Origin: Candidatus Tokpelaia sp. JSC188
GTDB lineage: Bacteria; Pseudomonadota; Alphaproteobacteria; Rhizobiales; Rhizobiaceae
Length of the DNA stretch: 64,000 bases
NCBI GenBank assembly: GCA_003331065.1
Contig: QENB01000006.1
Coordinates: 1-64,000, forward strand
Direction of reading: 5' to 3'
The first letter of the stretch is position 1; the number at the start of each line of letters is the position of its first letter. Positions 41,424-51,985 of this stretch are shown piece after piece. Under the pieces are notes generated by a model. The model ran no database searches. It saw nothing but the letters and a program-made list of their open reading frames with translations, and had not been told where the DNA came from. The translations under genes were made by a program, and so were the position numbers.

Positions 41424-41482
41424 AGGTCGTATGGAAAATTGAACTGATCTTGAAGAGTGAGTCGGGATTTGTACGCAAATTT

Positions 41483-41845
41483 CTAATTTCTTGGTGTTAT
41501 CCGACTCGCAAGCACGATGATTCGTTGCGCAATCTGATCCAGCTTTGCGGCTACTGCTCGCTTATGTTCTATTGCCTGATTAGCTAACATTTCTTGGGTT
41601 GCCTGTAAAGTCTGGTTTTCTTCTTTTAAGTTAGCAAAACGTTTTTCCAATTCACTCATTTCATCCATTACCATAATTCCTGCCATAACAGAAAGACGAT
41701 GGTCTCCGATTTCACCGAAAGAAGACTTTAAATGACCGATATAGCGATTAAGCTTTTGGGCAAGACCCGCAAGATGACTCTCTTGCCCTTCGTCGCAGGC
41801 CATGCGATACGTTTTTTCATCAATGGTTACCATCACCGTTGCCAT
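41483..41845 (-). CDS. zapA: Cell division protein ZapA
   Basis: 120 residues. ZapA binds and bundles FtsZ filaments. The N-terminal ATVMVTIDEKTYRMACDEGQE segment and the later LSVMAGIMVMDEM helix are typical, followed by a coiled-coil C-terminus (about 65-110). It lies 12 bp downstream of the DUF4164 gene, the usual pair. The 6S RNA and 5-formyltetrahydrofolate cyclo-ligase often found after zapA are not visible, because pyk follows within 60 bp. Confidence 0.92.
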   Translation of the reverse strand: MATVMVTIDEKTYRMACDEGQESHLAGLAQKLNRYIGHLKSSFGEIGDHRLSVMAGIMVMDEMSELEKRFANLKEENQTLQATQEMLANQAIEHKRAVAAKLDQIAQRIIVLASRITPRN

Positions 41846-41857
41846 AATTTTATTATC

Positions 41858-42130
41858 CTATTGCTCAATAACAGCACGGATTTTTTCCATTGCGATAATC
41901 AGCCTATGAGAGACTTCCTTATTGGTCAGTTCGAGTTGTTCAGCGCGTGCCTCACTAATATCAAGTTTTTGCGCTAATCGTGCACGGTCAGCATTTACAC
42001 GCTGCATTTCTTCTTCAATTTTAGTAAACTGATCTTGTATTGCAAGACGGCTCTCAATTGTATTTTCTAACACATTAAGTGCCTTATGAATATGTTCAAA
42101 CGCCTGATCAAGAGAAATTTCACCTGTCAT
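41858..42130 (-). CDS. DUF4164 coiled-coil protein
   Basis: A 90-residue, nearly all-helical protein with heptad-like Leu/Ile spacing (QFTKIEEEMQRVNADRARL and LELTNKEVSHRL). It fits the DUF4164 family found immediately upstream of zapA in Rhizobiales. A role linked to division is inferred only from that position. Confidence 0.85.
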   Translation of the reverse strand: MTGEISLDQAFEHIHKALNVLENTIESRLAIQDQFTKIEEEMQRVNADRARLAQKLDISEARAEQLELTNKEVSHRLIIAMEKIRAVIEQ

Positions 42131-42333
42131 AATATCTTAAAACCTTGCCTTAATCTATTGAACTTATTTAATTCAGCCGAATCGAATAGGATATTTGACT
42201 TAGTCAACATGATTATTAATCGGCGATTGCGTTTGTTGCAAGAAATCCACCAACGTAGCTTGTTGAAAGCAGGAATTTATTGACTCTATTTACCCAAATG
42301 TTATTTGTGGATAATACTAGTAAATACGCCGGA

Positions 42334-42350
42334 CTCTGATTTTTTCAGAG
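42334..42350 (+). promoter_or_regulatory. Short hairpin before tkt
   Basis: Perfect 6-bp arms CTCTGA and TCAGAG around a T5 loop, 24 bp before the tkt start. Its position suggests a leader stem or a regulator half-site pair for the tkt-gap-pgk-fba genes. It is short enough that chance is possible. Confidence 0.25.
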
Positions 42351-42374
42351 AGACTAAAATAAATCAGGAAGCAT

Positions 42375-44366
42375 ATGAAAAATTCCCAAAAACAGAACCA
42401 AATGGCAAATGCCATTCGTTTTCTTTCTATTGATAGCATTGAAAAGGCAAATTCCGGTCATCCAGGTTTGCCAATGGGGACAGCGGATATTGCCACTGTG
42501 CTTTATACACGATTTATGTCACATGACCCACGAGAGCCTGAGTGGCCAAATAGAGATCGTTTTGTTCTTTCTGCCGGTCATGGTTCCATGCTGCTTTATT
42601 CTTTACTTTACCTGACAGGCTATAAAGATATTACTTTGAATCAAATTAAGAACTTTCGCCAGCTTGGTGCTCGCACAGCAGGCCACCCGGAATATGGCTA
42701 TGCTGGTGGTATCGAAACAACGACTGGGCCGCTAGGTCAGGGATTGGCTAACGCCGTAGGTATGGCTATCGGTGAACGATTAATGAACAATCGTTTCGGA
42801 GATCTGATTAATCATTATACCTATGTTTTGGTTGGTGATGGCTGCCTGATGGAGGGTATTAGTCAAGAATCCATCTCCATTGCTGGACACCTAAAGCTTA
42901 AAAAATTAATTGTTTTTTGGGATGATAATGATATTTCAATTGACGGTAAGATAGATCTTGCTGATAGCACTGATCAGTCTACTCGATTTTCCGCCTGTGG
43001 CTGGAATACGATTGAGATTGACGGCCACAATCAAGAAGAAGTCAGCAAGGCTATCGAGCAAGCACACCATTCTGATAGACCCACTTTGATCGCTTGTAAG
43101 ACTACGATAGGCTTTGGTGCGCCACACAAAGCCGGTACGAACAAGACACATGGTGCACCGCTCGGTGCAGAGGAAGTGATGGCTGCTCGCAAAGCGCTGC
43201 AATGGGATGCACCTCCTTTTGCTGTGCCTGCAGAGATTCTTGATGACTGGCGACTGTCAGGACTAAACGCGGCAAAGAAACGCATTGAATGGGATAGAAA
43301 ATTTAGTGATCTTGACATTAACCTTCGTACTGAGTTTAAGCGTTTGATGCGTGGTGATTTGCCTTGCACATTTGATGCGGAAATCAACGAGTATAAAAAG
43401 AAGTTGGCCGCAAATCAATCAGAAATTTCTACTCGTAAAGCTTCAGAAATGGCGCTTGAGATCATCAATCAAATTATTCCTGAAACCATCGGAGGCTCAG
43501 CGGATCTGACAGAGTCAAACAATACTAAAACAAGTCAGATGGTAGGTATTACCTCACAGGATTTTTCAGGTCGTTATATCCATTATGGAATTCGTGAACA
43601 TGCTATGGCGGCGGTAATGAATGGCCTTGCACTTTATGGCGGTATTATTCCTTACTCAGGAACATTTCTGTGCTTTTCTGATTACGCACGCCCGGCCATG
43701 CGGCTTTCATCGCTGATGGGTATTCGTGTTATTTATGTTATGACACATGATTCCATTGGCCTTGGTGAAGATGGACCAACGCATCAGCCTATTGAACATC
43801 TAGCTAGTTTGCGGAGTATACCTAACCATTTGGTTTTTCGTCCTGCTGATGCAATGGAAACACTTGAATGCTGGCAGCTTGCACTAAAATCCAGGAAAAC
43901 ACCGTCAACACTTGCATTGACACGACAAAATCTGCTAAGTGTTCGTAGAGGATATGAGAGCGGTAATCTTTGTGCGTTTGGAGCGTATGAGCTTAAACCA
44001 GCAAGCGGTAGTGCAAAAGTAACGATCTTTGCCAGTGGATCAGAAGTGAGTATTGCTGTCGCTGCCAGAGAAATTCTTGAAGAAGATGGCATTGCCACAC
44101 GTGTTGTGTCTGTGCCTTGCTTTAGGCTCTTCGAGAAGCAGGAAGAGTCTTATCGGAAAACCATTGTTGGTACTGCGCCTATCAAGATTGCAGTAGAGGC
44201 AGGAGTTCCACAAGGATGGAGCAGATTTATCGGCATAGATGGAATATTTATTGGTATGCATGGTTTTGGCGCCAGTGGTCCGATTGAAACACTTTATCCC
44301 CACTTTGGCATTACGCCAGAGGCCGTTGTTGATGCTGCAAAATCAAGATCTAATATTAATTGTTGA
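42375..44366 (+). CDS. tkt: Transketolase
   Basis: A thiamine-diphosphate enzyme moving two-carbon units in the pentose phosphate pathway. 663 residues. Visible are the N-terminal His in NSGHPGLPMG, SAGHGSMLLYSLLYL, the ThDP/Mg2+ motif VGDGCLMEGISQE with DDNDISIDG, and the pyrimidine-domain YGIREHAMAAVMNG with the cofactor Glu. AGGA precedes the ATG. It opens a four-gene rightward run with gap, pgk and fba. Confidence 0.96.
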   Translation: MKNSQKQNQMANAIRFLSIDSIEKANSGHPGLPMGTADIATVLYTRFMSHDPREPEWPNRDRFVLSAGHGSMLLYSLLYLTGYKDITLNQIKNFRQLGARTAGHPEYGYAGGIETTTGPLGQGLANAVGMAIGERLMNNRFGDLINHYTYVLVGDGCLMEGISQESISIAGHLKLKKLIVFWDDNDISIDGKIDLADSTDQSTRFSACGWNTIEIDGHNQEEVSKAIEQAHHSDRPTLIACKTTIGFGAPHKAGTNKTHGAPLGAEEVMAARKALQWDAPPFAVPAEILDDWRLSGLNAAKKRIEWDRKFSDLDINLRTEFKRLMRGDLPCTFDAEINEYKKKLAANQSEISTRKASEMALEIINQIIPETIGGSADLTESNNTKTSQMVGITSQDFSGRYIHYGIREHAMAAVMNGLALYGGIIPYSGTFLCFSDYARPAMRLSSLMGIRVIYVMTHDSIGLGEDGPTHQPIEHLASLRSIPNHLVFRPADAMETLECWQLALKSRKTPSTLALTRQNLLSVRRGYESGNLCAFGAYELKPASGSAKVTIFASGSEVSIAVAAREILEEDGIATRVVSVPCFRLFEKQEESYRKTIVGTAPIKIAVEAGVPQGWSRFIGIDGIFIGMHGFGASGPIETLYPHFGITPEAVVDAAKSRSNINC

Positions 44367-44451
44367 TCTAAGAAGTTCGATAAGTTGTTTTTTATTTTAT
44401 CATTTCAGTAATTACGTCGGAGCTAATGATATTTAAACGGGAGAAGAAATT

Positions 44452-45459
44452 ATGACGGTTCGTATAGCAATTAACGGGTTTGGTCGTATTGGCCGTAATA
44501 TTTTGCGTGCTATTATTGAAAATAATCGAAAGGATATTGAAGTTATTGCTATTAATGATCTTGGAGCAGTTGAAACTAATGCTCATCTTTTGCGCTATGA
44601 TTCTGTGCACGGCCGATTTCCGGGGGAGATTAAAGTATTAGGCAATACCATTGATGCCGGACATGGGCCTATAAAAGTTTATACTATCCGCAACCCAGAA
44701 GAGTTACCATGGAAGGCTGAAGGTATAGATATAGTTATGGAATGTACAGGTATCTTTACTAAGCGTGACCAAGCAGCCGCCCATCTCATTGCTGGTGCGA
44801 AGCGTGTGATTATTTCTGCTCCTGCGGAAGAGGCTGATTTAACAGTTGTTTATGGTGTAAATCACAACAAGTTGTCAAAGGAGCATGAGGTAGTTTCTAA
44901 TGCTTCGTGTACCACGAACTGCTTAGCCCCTTTAGCCAAGGTGCTAAATGATGTGATTGGGATTGAAAAAGGTTTCATGACCACTATCCATTCTTATACA
45001 GGCGATCAGCCAACACTTGATACTGTGCACAAAGATCTTTATCGAGCACGTGCTGCGGCATTATCGATGATTCCAACCTCAACAGGGGCTGCTAAGGCTG
45101 TTGCCTTGGTTTTACCGGAGCTTAAAGGTCGCCTTGATGGGGTTGCAATTCGAGTACCAACACCGAATGTTTCCGTTGTGGATTTTAGCTTTATTGCAGA
45201 ATGTAAAACGACGGTTGGGGAAATCAACGAGGCAATTCGTACTGCAGCCAATGACAAATTTAAAGGTATCATCGGATTTACAAATGAGAAGCTTGTGAGT
45301 CATGATTTCAATCATGATATCCATTCCTCAATTTTTCATATGGATCAGACTAAGGTTATGGATGGTACGTTCTGCCGTGTTCTTGCTTGGTATGATAATG
45401 AATGGGGATTTTCCAACCGTATGAATGATACAGCTGTTGCTTTTTCAAAGGTTCTGTAA
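44452..45459 (+). CDS. gap: Glyceraldehyde-3-phosphate dehydrogenase
   Basis: Forms 1,3-bisphosphoglycerate with NAD+. 335 residues. The NAD-binding INGFGRIGRN, catalytic Cys in NASCTTNCLAPLAK, His in TTIHSYTGDQ and the C-terminal WYDNEWGFSNRM are all present. A GGGAGAAG site lies before the ATG. It is 85 bp after tkt and about 64 bp before pgk. Confidence 0.97.
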   Translation: MTVRIAINGFGRIGRNILRAIIENNRKDIEVIAINDLGAVETNAHLLRYDSVHGRFPGEIKVLGNTIDAGHGPIKVYTIRNPEELPWKAEGIDIVMECTGIFTKRDQAAAHLIAGAKRVIISAPAEEADLTVVYGVNHNKLSKEHEVVSNASCTTNCLAPLAKVLNDVIGIEKGFMTTIHSYTGDQPTLDTVHKDLYRARAAALSMIPTSTGAAKAVALVLPELKGRLDGVAIRVPTPNVSVVDFSFIAECKTTVGEINEAIRTAANDKFKGIIGFTNEKLVSHDFNHDIHSSIFHMDQTKVMDGTFCRVLAWYDNEWGFSNRMNDTAVAFSKVL

Positions 45460-45523
45460 ATGCAAGTTAAGGTTTAGAGGTATGTAGGCATTTTCTGAAA
45501 TGCTTTTTGTGGAGAGTGGGTTT

Positions 45524-46723
45524 ATGGGATTTCATACACTTGATGATGTTGAGGTAAGATCTAGGCGTGTTCTGTTACGTGTAGATCTGAATGTTCCTAT
45601 AACAGATGGTAAAATAACAGATCTAACCCGTATTAAAAGGGTTGCCCCAACAATCGAAGAATTATCCTGCAAAGGGGCTAGAGTCATTTTGCTTGCGCAT
45701 TTCGGTCGTCCTAAAGGCAGAATTTCTTCTGAAAATTCCTTAAAAAAAATTGTTAGGGAAATGGAAAAGATACTGAATTGTTCTGTTCACTTTTCTGAAG
45801 ATTGCATTGGAGATAAAGTACAAACGGCAGTTGCGATGATGAGAGATGGTGATATTCTTCTGCTTGAGAACACGCGTTTTTACGCAGAAGAAGAAAAAAA
45901 CGATCCTGAATTTGCAAAGGCACTTGCAGTTAACGGTGATATCTACGTTAATGATGCGTTTTCAGCAGCCCATCGTGCTCATGCTTCTACAGAAGGGTTA
46001 GCCCGCCTTCTCCCCGCTTATGCTGGACGATCAATGCAAGCTGAGCTCGAGTCGCTAGAGAATGGGCTTGGTTGTCCGATACACCCCCTTATAGCGATTG
46101 TCGGAGGTGCAAAAGTTTCGACTAAAATAGAGCTATTAAATAGTCTAATTGATAAAGTGGATACGCTAGTGATTGGTGGAGGTATGGCTAATACATTTCT
46201 CGCAGCACAGGGCTTGAATGTCGGAAAATCGCTATGCGAGTATGATCTGGTTAATACAGCACAAGCTATTATGATAAAAGCTAAATCAGAAGATTGCACA
46301 CTTGTGTTGCCGGTTGATGCTGTTATTGCCTCTCATTTTAGAGAAAACGTGCCATATCATTGTCATGCTATTGATTCCATCCCTGTTGATGGAATGATTC
46401 TTGATATCGGCAGTAAGTCGATTGAATGCATTAACAAAATGATTGATAAAGCGGCCACACTTGTTTGGAATGGTCCACTTGGTGCTTTTGAACTTCGTCC
46501 ATTTGATTTGGGAACAGTTCAGGTTGCAAAACGGGTTTCTGAACGGACTAAAGCGGGTAGACTTATCTCTATTGCAGGAGGAGGAGACACCGTTGCGGCA
46601 CTTAACCACGCCGGAGTTGCAGGAGATTTTACATACCTCTCAATGGCCGGAGGTGCATTTCTGGAGTGGATGGAAGGTAAATCCCTTCCAGGGGTGCGAA
46701 TACTGGAAAATAAAAGACTATAA
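45524..46723 (+). CDS. pgk: Phosphoglycerate kinase
   Basis: Transfers phosphate from 1,3-bisphosphoglycerate to ADP. About 399 residues. Conserved segments are LLRVDLNVPI, LLAHFGRPKG, LLLENTRFYAEEEKNDP, NDAFSAAHRAHAS, GGAKVSTKIELL and the C-terminal SIAGGGDTVAAL. The frame is open to 45500; the ATG at 45524 is preferred because a GGAG lies about nine bases upstream and the family starts there. Confidence 0.96.
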   Translation: MGFHTLDDVEVRSRRVLLRVDLNVPITDGKITDLTRIKRVAPTIEELSCKGARVILLAHFGRPKGRISSENSLKKIVREMEKILNCSVHFSEDCIGDKVQTAVAMMRDGDILLLENTRFYAEEEKNDPEFAKALAVNGDIYVNDAFSAAHRAHASTEGLARLLPAYAGRSMQAELESLENGLGCPIHPLIAIVGGAKVSTKIELLNSLIDKVDTLVIGGGMANTFLAAQGLNVGKSLCEYDLVNTAQAIMIKAKSEDCTLVLPVDAVIASHFRENVPYHCHAIDSIPVDGMILDIGSKSIECINKMIDKAATLVWNGPLGAFELRPFDLGTVQVAKRVSERTKAGRLISIAGGGDTVAALNHAGVAGDFTYLSMAGGAFLEWMEGKSLPGVRILENKRL

Positions 46724-46774
46724 CCAATATAAAATAGACTCAGTGCAAGTCCAAAATGAAGAGGAACAAAAATA

Positions 46775-47800
46775 ATGGAACGTCTTGAAGATATCGCTCA
46801 TGCATTAGTTGCAGAGGGAAAAGGTATTCTTGCAGCTGATGAGAGTTCAAGTACGATCAAAAAACGTTTTGATACCATTCATCTGGAATCAACTGAAAAA
46901 AATCGTAGAGATTATCGTGAAATGCTTTTTTCAACTAAAGAGGCTATGAAGGAATATATATCCGGGGTTATTCTTTACGATGAAACTATTCGTCAGACAG
47001 CCTCTGACGGTTCTATGATGACAAATGTAATCAAGGCATCAGGCAGTCTTCCTGGTATAAAAGTTGATCTTGGTTCAAAGCTGTTGCCAGCCTTCCCTAA
47101 TGAAAAGATCACAGAAGGGCTCGATGGATTGCGAGATCGTTTAAAAGAATATTACAAGTTTGGTGCCCGTTTTGCTAAATGGCGTGCTGTAATTACTATT
47201 GATAAAATGGATCTACCGACACGATTTGCGGTAAAACAAAATGCCTACACTATGGCGCTTTATGCTGCTTTATGTCAGGAAATTGGTATTGTACCAATTG
47301 TTGAACCTGAAGTAGTTATGGATGGTAAACCGGGGAATCATTCTATTGATCGCTGTTATGATGTGACAAAATGTGTTCTAGAACAAGTGTTTAGAGCGTT
47401 GAGTGAGGCTCGTGTTAAGCTTGATAAGATGCTTTTAAAACCAAACATGGTGATTGATGGCGAAAATGCACGCTATGCTTCTGTAGAAGAAGTAGCCGAA
47501 AAAACTTTGCGTTGCTTGAAAGAAACTGTCCCTGCGGCTGTACCAGGTATTGTTTTCCTTTCCGGGGGGCAATCAGATGAAGAAGCAACAGCGCATCTTT
47601 CGGCCATGAATGCTGCCGGTTCTCTTCCGTGGACATTAACTTTCTCTTATGGTCGCGCGCTTCAAGCGGCGGCAATGAGAGCTTGGGGTGGTAAAAAAGA
47701 AAATGTTGTTATCAGTCAGCGTGCTTTTTTCCATCGCGTGCGAATGAATCATCTTGCTGCACTTGGAAAGTGGTCCCAGCAAGAAGAAAAAGCAGTTTGA
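46775..47800 (+). CDS. fba: Class I fructose-bisphosphate aldolase
   Basis: Cleaves fructose-1,6-bisphosphate to two triose phosphates through a Schiff base. 341 residues of the eukaryote-like class I type used by Rhizobiales: GKGILAADESSSTIKKRF, GARFAKWRAV, IVPIVEPEVVMDG, the Schiff-base lysine in KMLLKPNMV, and FLSGGQSDEEAT. GAGGA precedes the ATG. It closes the tkt-gap-pgk-fba run. Confidence 0.95.
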   Translation: MERLEDIAHALVAEGKGILAADESSSTIKKRFDTIHLESTEKNRRDYREMLFSTKEAMKEYISGVILYDETIRQTASDGSMMTNVIKASGSLPGIKVDLGSKLLPAFPNEKITEGLDGLRDRLKEYYKFGARFAKWRAVITIDKMDLPTRFAVKQNAYTMALYAALCQEIGIVPIVEPEVVMDGKPGNHSIDRCYDVTKCVLEQVFRALSEARVKLDKMLLKPNMVIDGENARYASVEEVAEKTLRCLKETVPAAVPGIVFLSGGQSDEEATAHLSAMNAAGSLPWTLTFSYGRALQAAAMRAWGGKKENVVISQRAFFHRVRMNHLAALGKWSQQEEKAV

Positions 47801-48459
47801 TACTGTGTGTTATTGCTTTCTGTTTGATAAAACATGAGTCAGAAAAGCAGTTGTTTGCCTCATGTCTCGTTGTGTTGTATTGCTTTATTTTTTATCCATA
47901 TGTAGTGGCCACAATCACGTTATTTTTTGCGAATGAAGATCTAATATAGGATTTTGTTTGTAGAAATAATCACTCAACAATGGAGATAAGGTCAGTGTAT
48001 TATTTTTTACTTTTTTAGTACAAGTTTGTTCAATAAATTATTTAATAAGGTAAAAATGAAGCTCTCATAGTTATTTTATAATGAAAACTACCATATTATT
48101 TAATGGGAGATACTGTAGTTTGTTATTTTATATACACTTTTTTATCTAGTCTCACTGTGAGACATGACTTCTTATTTGTATGGCATATCGAAAGAGGATA
48201 TGAGAACTGTATTGATTAAAGTATCTTTTCTTCGTCTATAAAAAGGTTATTAATCATAACAATGCACAAATACCGTTAGCATCTCTTGGTGGTTACAGAG
48301 TCAGCCTTCAATTATACTGAATTTGAACCTCATAAGTAATATCTGTGTACATTCCCAAAGCCTGGTCTATGAATATTAAAACCCAAAGATTTTATAAAGT
48401 ATACTTAATATTTATGTCCAATAAGATTTGGGTTAAAGATTTTTGAGGATTGATGAAAC
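47801..48459. other. Gene-free spacer between fba and tolQ
   Basis: About 660 bp, AT-rich. An inverted repeat ACATGAG (47832-47838) / CTCATGT (47859-47865) with a 20-base loop lies shortly after fba. It may help end transcription but has no T-run. The ybgC gene that normally precedes tolQ is not present. Confidence 0.5.
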
Positions 48460-49173
48460 ATGCCAGGTATAGAACTCGCTTCTCCAGGATTTAATATAAC
48501 ATTTTTTGATCTCTTCATACAGGCAAATTTGCTCGTACAGCTTGTTATGCTTGGGCTACTTGCTACCTCTATATGGTGCTGGGCAGTAATTATCAGCAAG
48601 GTTTTCAGCTATGAAAATACCCGGCGTTCTATCAGGAATTTTGAAAAGATGTTTTGGTCGAGCTCTTCTCTTGAAGAGCTCTATCGGAAGCTACATAATC
48701 GGGAGATTTCTGATATGAGTGCGATTTTTATGGCTGCTATGCGGGAATGGAAAAAATCCTTTGGAAAAGGTACCCGTTCGCCGATTGCCTTGCAAATGCG
48801 CATCGATAAAGCCATGAATGTTGCTCTGATACGTGAGACAAGCCGCATGGAAGCTCGTTTGGGTTTTCTGGCAACTACTGGATCTGCATCTCCATTTATT
48901 GGTTTATTTGGCACAATTATCGGTATTATGACATCATTCCAATCCATTGCAGCATCTAAAAACACAAGTCTTTCGACGGTCGCACCTGGTATTGCCGAAG
49001 CACTTTTGGCAACTGCGATCGGGTTGCTTACGGCTATTCCGGCTGTAGTTGCCTATAATAAATTGTCAAGTGATGCTAACAAAATTGGCACTCAACTTGA
49101 GAACTTTGCTGATGAGTTTTCAGCTATTCTTTCACGACAGATTGATGAACGCACAGTAACATCTTCTGCATAG
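48460..49173 (+). CDS. tolQ: Tol-Pal system proton channel TolQ
   Basis: An inner-membrane protein that with TolR harnesses the proton motive force for outer-membrane constriction at division. 237 residues with three membrane helices (about 25-45, 140-165, 180-200). The helix segments GLFGTIIGIMTSF and ATAIGLLTAIPAVVAYN are characteristic of the TolQ/ExbB family. First gene of tolQ-tolR-tolA-tolB-pal. Confidence 0.95.
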   Translation: MPGIELASPGFNITFFDLFIQANLLVQLVMLGLLATSIWCWAVIISKVFSYENTRRSIRNFEKMFWSSSSLEELYRKLHNREISDMSAIFMAAMREWKKSFGKGTRSPIALQMRIDKAMNVALIRETSRMEARLGFLATTGSASPFIGLFGTIIGIMTSFQSIAASKNTSLSTVAPGIAEALLATAIGLLTAIPAVVAYNKLSSDANKIGTQLENFADEFSAILSRQIDERTVTSSA

Positions 49174-49233
49174 GGTATACCCCCCCATCATCCATACAGA
49201 AAATATAGATCGTAGATATGTTAGGCTGGAAAT

Positions 49234-49671
49234 ATGAAGAACAAGTGTAGCAGTAGACGTCGTCATAGACGAAGTCGCTACAACTTGATGAGTGAAATTA
49301 ATATAACACCATTCGTTGATGTTGTGCTCGTACTTCTTGTTATTTTTATGGTATCAGCGCCGTTACTTGTTAATGGGGTACCAATTGATCTTCCTGAGAT
49401 GACAGCAGACCATCTTAACGCCGATACTGAGCCATTGACTGTGTCAATTGCTGAGGACGGCAGGATTGCTATAAAGGAAGCATATTATCCGCGCGAGGAA
49501 TTTAGTGTTCGGTTAAAGACTATTGGCACTGCAACTCCAGAAGGATTCAGGCAACGCATTGTCATACGCGGCGCCAAGACTGCTAGTTACGAGAAAGTGC
49601 TTGATATTTTGTCCTTGATACAAAAAGCTGGGTTTCATAACGTTGCTTTGGCAACTGTACCTGTGAAATAA
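49234..49671 (+). CDS. tolR: Tol-Pal system protein TolR
   Basis: 145 residues with one N-terminal membrane helix carrying the proton-binding aspartate (INITPFVDVVLVLLVIFM) and a periplasmic ExbD-like domain. The very basic N-terminus (RRRHRRSR) fits the positive-inside rule. It ends two bases before the tolA start. Confidence 0.95.
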   Translation: MKNKCSSRRRHRRSRYNLMSEINITPFVDVVLVLLVIFMVSAPLLVNGVPIDLPEMTADHLNADTEPLTVSIAEDGRIAIKEAYYPREEFSVRLKTIGTATPEGFRQRIVIRGAKTASYEKVLDILSLIQKAGFHNVALATVPVK

Positions 49672-49672
49672 A

Positions 49673-50602
49673 ATGCCAATGAAGACAGCTCTCATCATAT
49701 CAACAGCCGCGCACACTGTTCTTTTAGGTTTATGTGTGTTTTCTTCTTCATCTTTAATGCTATTTAATCTTGTGAATAGAGAATCTCTTCCTGTTTCACT
49801 AGTGCCACTAGGTGATGAAATGGTACTTCTAAAAGGTAATTTAAAGGCTATCAAAACAGAGAAACTTCTGCCTACTCCAACAGAGAAATCAAGAGAAAAA
49901 TTAGATGCAGCAGAACATACTGGTAAGGGAAAGATCGATACAAAACTGCCTTTTATGCCGAAGGAAAAGCCACGTGAAATAAAAGCAGTATTGCCTTCTT
50001 CGAGTACATCTGTTGCCGGATCAAATACCCCTCTATGGGAAGAATCTATTGCATCGGAGGTAGATCAGAAAGAAATTGATTCTATGCCAGAAGTTCCCCA
50101 AAAGAGGATGGCTGCAGCTATTAAGCTTAAAACAAATGAAAAAAAGAAAATGCATTCTTTAGTTAAAAAGGATTTCATCGATAATATTTTAGCCATGAAT
50201 CAAAATCTTCTTATTGATAAAACAAAAACACAAAATGATAGCGCTAAACGCGATACGGAACTACTTTCTTCTGAAAAAGCAGAGAATATTAAAAGTGCTG
50301 CTTTGCAACAGATATTGGAGAATGTTATCGGAAAATGTGTACAAAGTCAGTGGGATCTAGCTGCTGTTAGTGGCAGCACAGCTTATGATTTGCGTGTTAT
50401 TGTGCATTTTAGGCTGAATCGGGATGGGACATTAAATGGTGAACCAGAACTAAATCCTGCTGGTGGTAGTAGCGCCCAACGTGACATTATTGCAATTCAG
50501 GCACTAGCAGCACTTAGGAAATGTATTCCATTTTCCTTGCCTATTGAAAAATACAATCAGTGGCATAATGTGACCATCAACATGAAGGTTTTCCCAGAAT
50601 GA
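49673..50602 (+). CDS. tolA: Tol-Pal system protein TolA
   Basis: 309 residues: an N-terminal membrane helix (about 5-25, with the SAAH-type motif that pairs with TolQR), a long charged Lys/Glu-rich linker (about 60-200) and a C-terminal TonB-like domain with CVQSQWDL and LRVIVHFRLNRDGTL. It spans the periplasm to contact Pal and TolB. Placement in the operon confirms the identity, as TolA sequences diverge fast. The ATG at 49679 is an alternative start. Confidence 0.9.
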   Translation: MPMKTALIISTAAHTVLLGLCVFSSSSLMLFNLVNRESLPVSLVPLGDEMVLLKGNLKAIKTEKLLPTPTEKSREKLDAAEHTGKGKIDTKLPFMPKEKPREIKAVLPSSSTSVAGSNTPLWEESIASEVDQKEIDSMPEVPQKRMAAAIKLKTNEKKKMHSLVKKDFIDNILAMNQNLLIDKTKTQNDSAKRDTELLSSEKAENIKSAALQQILENVIGKCVQSQWDLAAVSGSTAYDLRVIVHFRLNRDGTLNGEPELNPAGGSSAQRDIIAIQALAALRKCIPFSLPIEKYNQWHNVTINMKVFPE

Positions 50603-50671
50603 TTCATAAAAAAACTACAAAACTTCAATGGTAAAATTCTGTAAAATAAATGAAAAAGGACTAGGTTAAGT

Positions 50672-51985
50672 ATGGAGCAGTTGGAAAGGCACTGTGTTTT
50701 ATCATTATTTGTGACGATTTTAGCAGTTGTAAATGCAGTGTTTCCAGTGCGTGCTGCAGTGGTTCTTGATATAACAGGTGGCAATTTTAATCCGGTTCCA
50801 ATTGCTGTGACTGATTTTCTTTCAAGCGACGGCATAGGTTCGCAAATTACCTCAGTTATTGCTGCTGATCTTGATCGTTCAGGTCTTTTCAGAACTGTTG
50901 ATAAAATATCTTTTCTTGAACATATTACTAATACGGAGGTTCGGCCACATTTTACTGATTGGCAGCGGATTGGGGTACAGGGACTTGTAATTGGCTGTGT
51001 TTCTCGAGAAGCAGATGGGCGGATTCATATTGAGTTCCGTCTATGGGACGTTTATGGTAATAGGCAGCTTGAAGGTCGACAATTCTATTCCACAGAGGAA
51101 TCCTGGCGGCGAGTAGCACATATTATTGCTGATGCTGTTTATCATAAGATGACAGGAGAAACGGGTTATTTCGATACACGTATTGTTTTTATCGATGAAA
51201 CAGGGCCGCGTAATGCCCGTATCAAGCGGCTTGCCATTATGGATCAGGATGGGGCAAATCTGCATTATCTTACAGACGGGCGGGAAATTGTCTTGACACC
51301 GCGGTTCTCGCCGACTCGGCAAGAAATTACCTATATAGCTTTTACTGGCAACATACCACACGTTTACTTGCAACAAATTGAAGTAGCTCGGCGTGAACTT
51401 GTTTGGGCATTTTCAAACATGACTATTGCACCTCGTTTTTCACCGGATGGTAAAAAGGTAATAATGAGCCTATTACAGGATAATGGCAGTACCAATCTTT
51501 ATATCATGGATTTGCGCTCCCGTGTTGTAACACGATTGACCTCGACTCTATCTATTGATACTGCGGCTTCCTATTCGCCAGATGGCAACAAGATTGTTTT
51601 CGAATCCGATGAAAGCGGGCGTCAGCAGATTTATGTAATGAATGTCGACGGTTCTAGTCAGCAACGTATTTCTTTTGGAGATGGCAGTTATTCGACGCCG
51701 GTTTGGTCACCAAGGGGAGATTATATTGCCTTTACCAAGCAATCGGAAGGACAGTTTTCTATTGGTGTAATGCATCCAGATGGCTCAGGTGAACGGTTAT
51801 TAACATCTGGTTTTCACAATGAAGGCCCAACATGGGCACCTAACGGTCAAGTTTTGATGTTTTTTCGACAAAATGTAGGAAAAGGGCCTAAAATTTATAC
51901 TATTGATATCACAGGTCGAAATGAGCGCCAACTCCCAACACCGAATGATGCTTCTGATCCAGCGTGGTCGCCATTGCTTAATTAA
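50672..51985 (+). CDS. tolB: Tol-Pal system beta-propeller protein TolB
   Basis: A periplasmic protein of 437 residues with a signal peptide (about 1-29, cleavage after VRA), an N-terminal domain and a six-bladed WD40-like propeller whose repeats show the (R/S)FSPDG(K/N) pattern at about 250, 295 and later positions. It binds Pal and the TolA/TolR machinery. An AAGGA sequence lies upstream of the ATG. Confidence 0.95.
   Translation: MEQLERHCVLSLFVTILAVVNAVFPVRAAVVLDITGGNFNPVPIAVTDFLSSDGIGSQITSVIAADLDRSGLFRTVDKISFLEHITNTEVRPHFTDWQRIGVQGLVIGCVSREADGRIHIEFRLWDVYGNRQLEGRQFYSTEESWRRVAHIIADAVYHKMTGETGYFDTRIVFIDETGPRNARIKRLAIMDQDGANLHYLTDGREIVLTPRFSPTRQEITYIAFTGNIPHVYLQQIEVARRELVWAFSNMTIAPRFSPDGKKVIMSLLQDNGSTNLYIMDLRSRVVTRLTSTLSIDTAASYSPDGNKIVFESDESGRQQIYVMNVDGSSQQRISFGDGSYSTPVWSPRGDYIAFTKQSEGQFSIGVMHPDGSGERLLTSGFHNEGPTWAPNGQVLMFFRQNVGKGPKIYTIDITGRNERQLPTPNDASDPAWSPLLN

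Noticed and set aside
39030-48303. Shared 13-mer GTGGTTACAGAGT in two spacers
   Set aside because: Dozens of 13-mer coincidences are expected by chance in a 64-kb window; no extension on either side.
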